Source of the DNA: an uncultured Bacilli bacterium
GTDB lineage: Bacteria > Bacillota_I > Bacilli_A > RFN20 > CAG-826
DNA length: 15,431 nt
NCBI GenBank assembly: GCA_934162685.1
Contig: CAKPJO010000014.1
Coordinates: 1-15,431, forward strand
Direction of reading: 5' to 3'
The stretch's first letter is position 1. Every line of letters starts with the position of its first letter. The position numbers were made by a program, and so were the translations under genes. Of this stretch, positions 1-8,127 are shown one piece after another. Under the pieces are notes generated by a model. It was not told where the DNA came from, ran no database searches, and was given only the letters and a program-made list of their open reading frames with translations.

Positions 1-960
1 ATAATATTCAACTAATAAATATTCATCCATAACCGAATGATTCCAAAAATTATTTAACAGCAAAACTTGATTATTTTCTTCGAATGTTTTTAAATTTAAA
101 GTAATCTCTCTATAATTTTTAAAATCATAATAAATAGGATTTAACCAAGATAATAGCATTTTAGAATACGGATCATGATCAGAAATATTATAATCCATCA
201 TTGAATGTCCACCTAAGGCAATATTATAGTTATCACTAGGATAATAATCCCTTAACCCAAACAAATGTCCTGTTTCGTGGATAATAGTATGCGCGTCAAT
301 TTCATAACTTGATGTCGAAAAGAAATCTAATCCAACCCACATATGTCGAGCAAATTGTGGCCTTATAAGATTTGGTTCAGCATCAAATGTTGAAACCCAA
401 GCCCAAAAATTTCCACTACGCTCTGAAGTTTGAGAAGAATAAACAAACACTACTGCATCAACGTATCCATCTTTATCTTGGTCAAAAGAAGATAAATATT
501 CATCACTAACACCAGCATTATTTAAATACTCATAAGCAGGAACACCTGGAAAATAATTACCATCTTTAGTAAGTTCGTCCACGGTATATGGAACTTTTAA
601 TACCGGAGCAACATCACCACTGATATGAACTTTTCCTAAACTACTTTTTTCATAATATTCTGCTAAAGAATAATATGTATTTCCGTATGTTGATAAATTA
701 GGTTCAAAAAAGGCTTTTCTAATCTTTTCTAAATCATCATCTTTAAATTCTCTTTCTTCTTCAAACTCAAAAGGAATAACTAATAGTTTTTTATTTCCTA
801 TTGCGCTTGTTGATTTAGTTTCTTTATATTCAGTAGTATTGCTTAAAATAAGATTGTTGTTTAATAGTCCCTCACTAGGCTTGATATTTGCTCCATTGCA
901 AGAACTAGCGATAGAGCAAATCAAACCTAAAAATATAAATCTTTTTTTCATAACTTTCAT
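1..960 (-). CDS. M6-family (immune inhibitor A-like) zinc metalloprotease lipoprotein, C-terminus cut by window edge
   Basis: This is a secreted, membrane-anchored zinc endopeptidase, of which the first 320 residues are in the window; the frame is open to base 1. The signal peptide (residues 1-20, basic KK-R start, hydrophobic core) ends at a lipobox ASSC with Cys21. The peptidase domain starts near residue 57. It holds the M6-like SLAEYYEKSS-GK stretch (98-110), an Asp-rich DxDxDGxxD loop (160-168) followed by hydrophobic strand AVVFVY, the zinc motif HETGHLFGLRD (HExxHxxGxxD, His228, Glu229, His232, Asp238), and a Met-turn SMMDY (253-257). The residues K267 and SWLNP after it also fit M6 proteins. 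The ATG at 960 lies two bases after the stop of the upstream lipoprotein gene, with a weak AAGAAG site, which suggests translational coupling. An ATG at 951 (MKKRFIF) is an alternative start. Family assignment is from the motifs; the substrate is unknown. Confidence 0.9.
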   Translation of the reverse strand, partial: MKVMKKRFIFLGLICSIASSCNGANIKPSEGLLNNNLILSNTTEYKETKSTSAIGNKKLLVIPFEFEEEREFKDDDLEKIRKAFFEPNLSTYGNTYYSLAEYYEKSSLGKVHISGDVAPVLKVPYTVDELTKDGNYFPGVPAYEYLNNAGVSDEYLSSFDQDKDGYVDAVVFVYSSQTSERSGNFWAWVSTFDAEPNLIRPQFARHMWVGLDFFSTSSYEIDAHTIIHETGHLFGLRDYYPSDNYNIALGGHSMMDYNISDHDPYSKMLLSWLNPIYYDFKNYREITLNLKTFEENNQVLLLNNFWNHSVMDEYLLVEYY

Positions 961-962
961 AC

Positions 963-3122
963 TTATTCACTTCTTGAGCAAGTAAATGTTTCTACATTAC
1001 CATTAACCTCAAATGAAATAGTTAATGTGTTCATATCTTTTGAAAGAGTAAATGATAATGGCAATGTAACAAATAAAGCGTCAGATGAAGTAGCAATGAA
1101 TGTTCCAACATAGTGATCTCCTTCTTCTTTTAATGAGAAAGTACAATTTAAATATTGCGAGAACATTTCATCTAATAATAAACTTGCTTCATTATTACTC
1201 ATTAAGTTAATAGTAAGAGTATGTTCACCAGAACTTGTTTCACCATCATATGTTGATCCTGCGACTAAGAATTCTGGAGTAATTTTGCTAAGTGCTTCAT
1301 ACATATCCCATTCAGAATTGTAATATGATAAAGAGAAATCAAACGACATAACTAATTGCATTTCTAGTGTATCTCCACTTACATGGGTTAAAGCAAAACT
1401 ATAGTATCTTTCGCCTTTACTAATTACGTAATTAGCCACTTCTTCTTTTGAAGATAACTTATCTTGAATTGTTACTACACCTGTTTCACCAGTTCCAGTA
1501 GGAACGAATTCAAATTGATATTTAACACTATTGCCTTGTTTAGTTCCAAATTTAGCGGATGATAACACTTCATTAATTGCTGGTGCAGCACTAACATGGA
1601 CATTAACCACTTCTTTTACATTTGCATTAACAGCACTTGCAAAAGTAATTGCATAATCTCCACTTTCTTTAGCTACAAAACTCCACATGTCTACTGCATC
1701 CATCCATTCATTGACCTTAATTTGTTTTTTAGTTAATTCATATTTAGATGAATCAACACCATCAATTGAAGCATTGACGTTTTGATTTGCGGCATCTGGT
1801 AACACACCAGCTTTAATGATGTATTCAACACCAACAAAGCCATCAAACTTATTGTTAGCTAAAACATAAGAGTTATATCCTTTTGGTGCTATAGTGAAGT
1901 AAGATAAAGTAATAGATTTTGGTTGTGCTTCTGTTACTTCAACTTTAAACGATTTAGTAACATTCGTAGTCTTTATAGAAACATCAAACTTACCAACCAC
2001 ATTTGGAGTTCCGTTTATAGAATTATTAAATGAGCTAAATCCTAAAACTAAACCTTCTGAAGCAGTAATTTGTGGCTCATCAAAAGCAAAACTAGCAGTT
2101 TCAGGAGCAACATTAGATAATGACAAATTAATAGTTTCTCCTTTTGCTACTTTAATAGTTTCGCCAGTAGCAACTGCTTTTCCATCAAACATTACATCAA
2201 ATGATGCAACTTTAAGTGAACTTAATGAAATTGGTGAAACAAATGTTCTAGCACCTGTTTTTTGACTAATTTCAAATGTTTTAACACTTGATGCTTTAGC
2301 GTCACTATTTAATTGAATTACTCCTAGCTCATCATCAACCATAAAGCTAGATTGGCTATATGTATCAATTGTAACATTAACACTATTAAACTCTTCTTTT
2401 TCTCCAATAGTAAATTCACAACTAACTTTTAAGAATTGCCAAGCATCTAATGATTCAAAATATCCAAATGAAAAAGAATAATTACCATTTTCAACTTGAT
2501 ATTTAAAATCTTTATTTACATTTTGTTCGCCATAAGAATATAAGCCTTGCACTAAATTTTCAACACCAGTAAAACTAGCCGAATAACCTAATACACTACT
2601 AAATTTGAAACCAATAGATTCAAAAGTATCATATGGTTTTTTTATTGATCCATCAGATTTAAATTTTTGTACTGCCACAACACTACCATCAATGTCAGTT
2701 AATAAATACATATCATATTCGCCATTATAATCTGCACCAGTATAATGCAGTGTGGCGCCGTTAGAATCTTTACCAAATTCAAATAAGCTTTCACTTGATT
2801 CATCAGTCCAATCATCTTTTGAACTTATAGTAACATTGCCACTAGCAATCAAGTCAGCCTTTGTTACTGCTTTCTCAACTGCTTTTTTTACTGCATCAGC
2901 GCTAACTGAACTTGTACTTGCTGAGATAGAAGTACTTGTACTAGGTTTTGTTGATGTGGATACACTTGCAAGCGACCCTGAAGATGAAGTAGATCCACTA
3001 TTAGTAGCACTTGCGTTAACAGATGGTTCAATAGAGCCAGAATTTACGGAATTATCATTGGTACATGAGAATAAAGAAAATGCCAAAAATAATGCCAAAA
3101 AAGAACAACTTTTTCGTTTCAT
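963..3122 (-). CDS. Large Ser/Thr-rich lipoprotein with Ig-like beta domains
   Basis: A 719-residue surface lipoprotein of unknown function. Residues 1-19 are a signal peptide (MKRK start) with lipobox LFSC and Cys20 as the lipidation site. Residues 21-75 are almost wholly Ser, Thr, Ala, Asn and Gly, a typical extended linker from the membrane. A short Ala/Lys helix (76-92) is followed by a beta-rich region to about 290. Two stretches (about 302-399 and 400-514) look like bacterial Ig-like domains, and a C-terminal beta-rich domain ends at 719. There are no catalytic motifs. The start is supported by an AGAGGA site about 9 bases upstream. It is the first gene of a pair with the M6 metalloprotease, so the two are probably made together at the cell surface. 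The layout (helix, beta region, Ig-like domains, C-terminal beta domain) parallels the 654-residue lipoprotein at 8128-10092. A binding or scaffold role is only an inference. Confidence 0.85.
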   Translation of the reverse strand: MKRKSCSFLALFLAFSLFSCTNDNSVNSGSIEPSVNASATNSGSTSSSGSLASVSTSTKPSTSTSISASTSSVSADAVKKAVEKAVTKADLIASGNVTISSKDDWTDESSESLFEFGKDSNGATLHYTGADYNGEYDMYLLTDIDGSVVAVQKFKSDGSIKKPYDTFESIGFKFSSVLGYSASFTGVENLVQGLYSYGEQNVNKDFKYQVENGNYSFSFGYFESLDAWQFLKVSCEFTIGEKEEFNSVNVTIDTYSQSSFMVDDELGVIQLNSDAKASSVKTFEISQKTGARTFVSPISLSSLKVASFDVMFDGKAVATGETIKVAKGETINLSLSNVAPETASFAFDEPQITASEGLVLGFSSFNNSINGTPNVVGKFDVSIKTTNVTKSFKVEVTEAQPKSITLSYFTIAPKGYNSYVLANNKFDGFVGVEYIIKAGVLPDAANQNVNASIDGVDSSKYELTKKQIKVNEWMDAVDMWSFVAKESGDYAITFASAVNANVKEVVNVHVSAAPAINEVLSSAKFGTKQGNSVKYQFEFVPTGTGETGVVTIQDKLSSKEEVANYVISKGERYYSFALTHVSGDTLEMQLVMSFDFSLSYYNSEWDMYEALSKITPEFLVAGSTYDGETSSGEHTLTINLMSNNEASLLLDEMFSQYLNCTFSLKEEGDHYVGTFIATSSDALFVTLPLSFTLSKDMNTLTISFEVNGNVETFTCSRSE

Positions 3123-3155
3123 AATTATTTCCTCTTTCGTTTTTTAATTGCAAAT

Positions 3156-3184
3156 ATATTAGCATTGCACAAATATCTTTGCAA
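3156..3184 (-). promoter_or_regulatory. Possible promoter of the lipoprotein/M6 protease unit, with an imperfect palindrome
   Basis: On the minus strand, TTGCAA (3184-3179) and TAATAT (3161-3156) are separated by 17 bases and lie 34 bases upstream of the ATG at 3122. Both hexamers deviate from consensus, so the call is weak. The -35 and spacer coincide with an imperfect 20-bp palindrome (3165-3184, TTGCA...TGCAA, 16 of 20 positions symmetric), which could bind a regulator. Confidence 0.3.
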
Positions 3185-3310
3185 GTATTTTTTGTTCATT
3201 ACTCAATAATTTTTTTGATTCCCATTATGCAAGCGCCTTACGAACTTTTTCTTAAAGAAAAAATTAAAGTTATTTTCTTTGCGTTATTCTATAGTTAAGT
3301 AGGTGATAAT

Positions 3311-3616
3311 GTGGACCGTATTCTTGTATATCATAAAATATTCAAATTAAGTGTCATTGAACCAAGACAAAATAGTAATAATATTTTATCTATTCGCTTT
3401 GTCGATGGTGTTTATACCATTAATAACGCAACAGGAATTGAAAATAACCATTTTTTAATAACTCTTTCTGATGAATTTGAAAACTGTATCATTAACGTCA
3501 AATATAAAAATAACTTTGATAGATTAACTAAAGAACGTGCTTATAAATTCAAATTATCATTATCAACTTGTAAAAGCATAATAAGCAAAATTAAATCTGT
3601 AATTGGAATCGATTAA
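3311..3616 (+). CDS. Small conserved-looking hypothetical protein (GTG start)
   Basis: A 101-residue protein that I do not recognise. It has no signal peptide and no membrane segment. It is rich in Ile, Asn and Lys, with a predicted beta-type first half (NNILSIRFVDGVYTI, HFLITLSD) and a basic, helical C-terminal third (residues about 73-98, LTKERAYKFKLSLSTCKSII). The GTG start is chosen because AGGTGAT sits 3 bases in front of it, a good match to the 16S anti-Shine-Dalgarno; the ATG overlapping it at 3309 is in another frame that closes quickly, and there is no internal Met. It lies alone between two divergent lipoprotein transcription units. No strong terminator follows, so read-through into the operon at 3788 is possible. 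A cytoplasmic location is likely. Confidence 0.65.
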   Translation: MDRILVYHKIFKLSVIEPRQNSNNILSIRFVDGVYTINNATGIENNHFLITLSDEFENCIINVKYKNNFDRLTKERAYKFKLSLSTCKSIISKIKSVIGID

Positions 3617-3697
3617 TAATCAAAAGTAATTTATTTTTGTCATAAAATTCATATAAATAGACTTATATTTTTAAAAAAGTTAAAAATTAACAAAATG

Positions 3698-3717
3698 TAA
3701 GTGTTTTCTTGCACTTA
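3698..3717 (+). repeat. Inverted repeat upstream of the lipoprotein operon promoter
   Basis: TAAGTG (3698-3703) and CACTTA (3712-3717) form perfect 6-bp arms around an 8-base spacer, 28 bases upstream of the TATAAT box. No T-run follows the second arm, so it does not look like a terminator of the small gene before it. It could be a protein-binding site. Arms of this length can arise by chance in AT-rich DNA. Confidence 0.3.
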
Positions 3718-3744
3718 TTACTATGTAATAAAATAAAAAGCGTG

Positions 3745-3750
3745 TATAAT
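3745..3750 (+). promoter_or_regulatory. -10 box of the three-gene lipoprotein operon
   Basis: A perfect TATAAT lies 37 bases before the ATG at 3788. No good -35 hexamer stands 16-18 bases upstream (the stretch is CTATGTAA), so an activator or another element may be needed. The box sits inside a near-palindrome, AATAAAAAGC ... GCTTTTATT, which could be an operator. The expected transcript start is near 3757. Confidence 0.5.
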
Positions 3751-3787
3751 GCTTTTATTGTGTAGTTAAAAATTAAGGAGGATTACT

Positions 3788-6127
3788 ATGTCAAAAAACA
3801 AAAATAAAGTTGTACTTGCTTTAGCAATTAGTTTGCTTATTGCTTCTTGTACTTCTAATGTTACTAGCGGTTCAAACTCAACTAGTAACTCTATTTCAAA
3901 TGGCTCCACTAGCGGGAACAACCAAAATAGTTCATCTATTACACCTTCCACAAAAATTAATAAAGAACTTATTGCCAAAAAATTAAATTCAATCGTGGAA
4001 GCAAATAGTTTTACTTTAGAAACAGAAATACTTGAAGATGCTATCAAAAAGACCGATGTTTATAGTGAAAAATATGTTCATTTAGAGACAAAAGGAAAAT
4101 CACATATTTTAATGAAAAACATCCAAGACTCATCAAAAATCAATTCATATAGTTTTGATAATTCAAATAAAAAGCTTGAATTTTTATCAATCGATAGTGA
4201 ATTAGTTAATGGTGAATATAAAAACAAAACAAATTTATCATCATTTAACGCTTTAAACGAATACAAAGATGAAAATAACAAAGGAACATTTACTAAAGAT
4301 GATATTTTATTAAGTGTTGATGATTATGTTACTAATAACTTCGGGATTGTTATTTCTTTTGCATCAATGCTTAATTTAAAAGAACTCGCTGAAAATGAAA
4401 CATTTGTTTATGCAAAATTTAATTTAGATGAAAAAGAAAATTTAGCATTTACTCTTGTTGAATTAGTCGGTTTAGATACATTTGTGGATTACGCTCGTGG
4501 CACTTTTAAAAACATCAATAATTCTACTTCTAAATTAGAAGAAGATTTACTAAAAAATTCATTTAATTTTGAAACAATCTCTTCTACCATTTTAGATAGT
4601 GCTAAAAAAGAATCTTATGCCTTTGAATTAGAATTCGACCAAACAAATGAATATGGTGGCGGTTGGATTGAAGATACTGGTGTCTATGATATTCATAAAG
4701 ATACACTTCATACAAAAATTGGTTATGATGAACATTATTACACTAAAAAGAATAATAATTCTTATGAAGTATACCTCGATTCACTAAATAACGTACAAGA
4801 AAAAGACACTTCTATTGCTTGGGATGATATTAATTATTTAAATGATATCGTTTCATCAAATAGTTTAATGAAACTTGATGGAAATAATTTCCGTTACATT
4901 GGTTCAGACACATTTAAATTATTCAATGCCTTAACATCCGCTAAATCGATGGGTAACCTTGATATTGAATATATTGATTTGGAAATTGACGCAACTGGAT
5001 TTAAGTCTGCTCATGCAAAATTTGAAGATAGTTATGAAATTGCTGGACGTCAAATTGTTTGGTATGAAGCATTTGTTAAAATCGCTAAAGGTAATGATAT
5101 CACTCTTCCTACACCTTTAGAAGAAACAAGTGATACAAACGATATTCGAAAAACGTTTAGTTATTTTAAAGATACTTTCTCTGTTAAAATGTATGATGAC
5201 CGTGATAAGAGTAATGTAACAAATGTCACTTTCTCAAATGTTGAAGGTAACAAATATATCTTAAGAGAAGAAAAAACATTAAAACCTGGTTCATTAGAAG
5301 AATATAACAATAAAAGAACTGGTTTTGGTGTTAATAAAAATAATGAAGTTGTAGAATTTATGATTAATTCAGTAGGCGATGTCTTTGCTTTAAGTGAACC
5401 AAGAAGTGATATTTCTATTACTGATGTTCTTAACATGAATATTAGTGAAAAATTATTTAAGAAATCAACCATGGATGGTGTACCTTGCTATAGTTTAAGA
5501 ACAAGTTTATTAAAAGTTGATGACAACTTACTTGGCTACAATCACTTAAAAGATTTCCGTCCAATGTCATTAAAGATTTATTTTACTGATAATAAAGCAA
5601 TCAAACCAACAAGTTATAATTATCGATATAGTTATAATGATGGTCAATCAACCGGATCAGAAACCGTTGAATTTACTGGTATTGGCGCTGATGAAGTAGA
5701 AATTGATGAAACATTAGCAAGTAAGATTGCTGAATTAACAACTTACCAAGAACCTTCTACTTGGGAAATGGAAGAAAATGTTTATGAAACATTAATCTCT
5801 TTCTTAGGTAAAGAAAAAGCTGTTTTAGTTCCATATATATATGAAAAAGAATTATTTGGAAAATGGTACGCTATTACAACTAATATTGTTAATGGTAAAC
5901 CAACAAGACTATCTATTTATTTACCAGATACATACATTGATTTTGATGATGAAACAAATTATATGCAACGATTAGAAGATAAAATCAAACAAAATTCACA
6001 CTTTGTTAAAGATATTGATTCTAAAGGAAAGACCATTTATTACTACGAAGATGGCGATGCTTATACACTGGCTATTGCATTAAGCGATAATCCAAAAAGT
6101 GGAATTGAAGTTTATATTCCAGATTAA
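3788..6127 (+). CDS. Large modular lipoprotein, first of three tandem genes
   Basis: A 779-residue lipoprotein of unknown function. Signal peptide residues 1-20 end in the lipobox LIASC with Cys21; residues 22-55 are a Ser/Asn/Thr/Gly linker. The rest is soluble, acidic and beta-rich, with only one further Cys (567) and no catalytic signature. It seems to consist of repeated modules of about 180 residues, each opening with a short helix and then an NSF-type strand: about 59-250 (IVEANSFTLETE), 262-445 (AKKESYAFELEF) and 453-640 (FSYFKDTFSVKM). A shorter C-terminal module follows (641-779). Residues 345-640 resemble 346-643 of the next gene's product, so the two are diverged paralogues. The start is fixed by AAGGAGGATT six bases upstream. 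The stop TAA shares its last A with an ATG of the next reading frame. A LolA/LppX-like ligand-binding fold is a guess. Confidence 0.88.
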   Translation: MSKNKNKVVLALAISLLIASCTSNVTSGSNSTSNSISNGSTSGNNQNSSSITPSTKINKELIAKKLNSIVEANSFTLETEILEDAIKKTDVYSEKYVHLETKGKSHILMKNIQDSSKINSYSFDNSNKKLEFLSIDSELVNGEYKNKTNLSSFNALNEYKDENNKGTFTKDDILLSVDDYVTNNFGIVISFASMLNLKELAENETFVYAKFNLDEKENLAFTLVELVGLDTFVDYARGTFKNINNSTSKLEEDLLKNSFNFETISSTILDSAKKESYAFELEFDQTNEYGGGWIEDTGVYDIHKDTLHTKIGYDEHYYTKKNNNSYEVYLDSLNNVQEKDTSIAWDDINYLNDIVSSNSLMKLDGNNFRYIGSDTFKLFNALTSAKSMGNLDIEYIDLEIDATGFKSAHAKFEDSYEIAGRQIVWYEAFVKIAKGNDITLPTPLEETSDTNDIRKTFSYFKDTFSVKMYDDRDKSNVTNVTFSNVEGNKYILREEKTLKPGSLEEYNNKRTGFGVNKNNEVVEFMINSVGDVFALSEPRSDISITDVLNMNISEKLFKKSTMDGVPCYSLRTSLLKVDDNLLGYNHLKDFRPMSLKIYFTDNKAIKPTSYNYRYSYNDGQSTGSETVEFTGIGADEVEIDETLASKIAELTTYQEPSTWEMEENVYETLISFLGKEKAVLVPYIYEKELFGKWYAITTNIVNGKPTRLSIYLPDTYIDFDDETNYMQRLEDKIKQNSHFVKDIDSKGKTIYYYEDGDAYTLAIALSDNPKSGIEVYIPD

Positions 6128-6147
6128 TGAAGGGAGACTTAACTAAT

Positions 6148-8109
6148 ATGAATTCAAAATTAAAAATATTATTAGCTTGTTCTATTTTTGTTATTTCTAG
6201 TTGTTCTAAACCTTCTAATAATAGTACAAGCAATAGCGGACATCAAAACACACCTTCTGATTTCTATAATTACTTACCTCAAGAAAAAAATGAAGATTAC
6301 TTATATCAATATTTAACATATGTTGGTCTTCATGGTAATTACACTTTGACTTATGATATTGAAGGCACAGAATGTTATGACTTATTTAATGAAGAGTATT
6401 ACTATATGTCTATCTTAAATAATGGTGGCGTTCTTCTTCCATATTACGACCAAAGTGAAATAAAAGGCAATGTTGTGTATCGTTACGAATTAGACAATAA
6501 TAGCATCAACCTTCTATTACCTGAAAATGGTATTACCACTGAAAAATATTATGTAGATAGCATTAACGAGATAAGTTATTTTTCTTTGTTAGCGGATAAA
6601 ACTGATCCAAGATATCTTATTTCTCATAATTCATTCATTTATAACAAAACTGATGGTAAATACTACTCTAATAGTGTAACATTAAATTCCTTATTAACAA
6701 TTGCCGTTGGTTATTCTAGTTTAGTATTTAATGGATTAATATCTGGTGTATCATTTGATTTCTTAAATAGCGGAGATATCTCATACACTATTTACATGAC
6801 TGGATTAGATGAAAACGGCGAACAATATTCTTCGAAAGTAACAACAGCAAAATTCTCAAATATTAATGGTTCAAAAATAGATTCATTAGAAAAATTTAAA
6901 AAAGATTTTACTTTTAAAGAAACATTAAATGAATCTAGTGAAAATTTATTTGCCTCTACTTCTTTAGCTACTCATAGTGTTGTTGAACAACAAGTTGGTA
7001 ATGAAGAAAAAGAAACAATTTTAAATAGCAATTTAAAATATAACGCTAATTTCATTAATATTGATACTAATGATCTTGTAAATAATAGAAATTATTCTTA
7101 TGTTTATAAACACAAAGAAAATGTCGCTACTGTTGTGGGAATTAATGGCTTAAACGAAGTCATTGAAGATGCATCTGATGTTTCTTGGAATGATTTAATT
7201 AAACCTAGTGATGTGTTTGATCACAAAGCCTTCCGAAAAATAAGTGACAATACTTATCGATACTTTGGTTATCATAGTGAAGCATTATTTTATTCATTAA
7301 CATATTTAAGCTTTGAAATGGCAATTAAGAGTTTAGACATTGTAGTAGAAAATAATTCTATTAAAGAAATGAATGTTGCTTTATATCGCAATGTATCTGA
7401 TGAAGATTCTAGTTATATATCAACTTTTATCAAAGTAACATTCTCAGAAAATCCAACAATTATTGAACCAGCACCATTTACTATTACTACCGAAAAAGAA
7501 ATTGAAGATAATAATAAAATTAGTCTAGCATTTAATAAAATTAAATCTGGCAACAATTTTGAAGCAATAATTGAAGATTATGGTTCTTATACAAATATAA
7601 AAACCAAAATGATTGTGGCTGATAACATTGTTTACTTTGAACAATATGAAGAACTATCTACAACTGTTATTAGTTCTCGTGGTTTTGTTGAAAAAGAAGG
7701 AAAAGTAATTCCATTTACTATTGAAACTAATGATCAAGGAGAAAAGACTCCAAAAGCACTTAGTTCGGGAATCATAGGAAAAACATTAAATGACTACATT
7801 GGATTTAGTTTAAGTTCTGTAGTATTTACACTTAATGGTAACACTATCGTTCCTAAAACTAATGTAATTGATATAGCTAATTATATGTTTCCACAATTCT
7901 TTTCAAATTTCTCATTAGGTTATATGACTGTGGATACATTAAAAATGAACTTAAATAGTAATAACGAAATTACAAAAATTTTATATAACTATAGTCGTCC
8001 TGTCGGAGATGGTTATCAATCTTACGAAGGCAAAGAATCTATTACATTTTCAAATTATGGTACTGCAAAGTTAGGACCTAACCTAACTAAAAAAATAAAC
8101 GCATTATAA
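6148..8109 (+). CDS. Modular lipoprotein, paralogue of the preceding gene
   Basis: A 653-residue lipoprotein, second gene of the operon. I place the start at 6148 because this gives a normal signal peptide (MNSKLKILLAC..., lipobox ISSC, Cys19). The in-frame ATG at 6127, which overlaps the previous stop, would add the acidic leader MKGDLTN in front of it. AAGGGAG at 6130-6136 is the likely ribosome site, with a rather long 11-base spacing. Linker residues are 20-38. Shared features with the 779-residue neighbour include SWNDLI versus AWDDIN, NTYRYFGYHSEALF versus NNFRYIGSDTFKLF, a GFVEKEGKV versus GFGVNKNNE strand pair, and YNYSRPVGDGYQS versus YNYRYSYNDGQST near the end. It lacks the neighbour's last ~140 residues. 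Repeat modules start near 50 and 456 (KIKSGNNFEAIIED). No enzyme motif is visible; the role is unknown. Confidence 0.86.
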   Translation: MNSKLKILLACSIFVISSCSKPSNNSTSNSGHQNTPSDFYNYLPQEKNEDYLYQYLTYVGLHGNYTLTYDIEGTECYDLFNEEYYYMSILNNGGVLLPYYDQSEIKGNVVYRYELDNNSINLLLPENGITTEKYYVDSINEISYFSLLADKTDPRYLISHNSFIYNKTDGKYYSNSVTLNSLLTIAVGYSSLVFNGLISGVSFDFLNSGDISYTIYMTGLDENGEQYSSKVTTAKFSNINGSKIDSLEKFKKDFTFKETLNESSENLFASTSLATHSVVEQQVGNEEKETILNSNLKYNANFINIDTNDLVNNRNYSYVYKHKENVATVVGINGLNEVIEDASDVSWNDLIKPSDVFDHKAFRKISDNTYRYFGYHSEALFYSLTYLSFEMAIKSLDIVVENNSIKEMNVALYRNVSDEDSSYISTFIKVTFSENPTIIEPAPFTITTEKEIEDNNKISLAFNKIKSGNNFEAIIEDYGSYTNIKTKMIVADNIVYFEQYEELSTTVISSRGFVEKEGKVIPFTIETNDQGEKTPKALSSGIIGKTLNDYIGFSLSSVVFTLNGNTIVPKTNVIDIANYMFPQFFSNFSLGYMTVDTLKMNLNSNNEITKILYNYSRPVGDGYQSYEGKESITFSNYGTAKLGPNLTKKINAL

Positions 8110-8127
8110 TCAAAGGAGGAAACATTT

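Noticed and set aside
2752..3147. Open frame of 131 codons on the plus strand opposite the N-terminus of the 719-residue lipoprotein.
   Set aside because: It mirrors the low-complexity Ser/Thr-rich linker of the real gene, starts with GTG without a convincing ribosome site, and gives an unlikely composition; the minus-strand gene has signal peptide, lipobox and a ribosome site.
3228..3243. cre-like stretch ATGCAAGCGCCTTACG between the divergent units.
   Set aside because: The left half fits the cre consensus but the right half is off by one base and lacks the conserved CA end, in contrast to the clean site at 15395-15409.
3246..3262. TTTTTCTT-A-AAGAAAAA palindrome.
   Set aside because: With a one-base centre it cannot form a hairpin, and homopolymer-rich palindromes are expected in such AT-rich DNA.
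3651..3672. Possible terminator after the 101-residue gene (ATATAA ... TTATAT followed by T residues).
   Set aside because: The stem is six A-T pairs without any G-C, so it would be too unstable; chance is likely in this composition.
3766..4047. Open frame on the minus strand opposite the start of the 779-residue lipoprotein (similar ones lie at 4078-4281, 5161-5472, 8403-8597 and 9246-9482).
   Set aside because: All lie wholly or almost wholly inside well-supported plus-strand genes, lack ribosome sites and encode hydrophobic antisense-type sequence.
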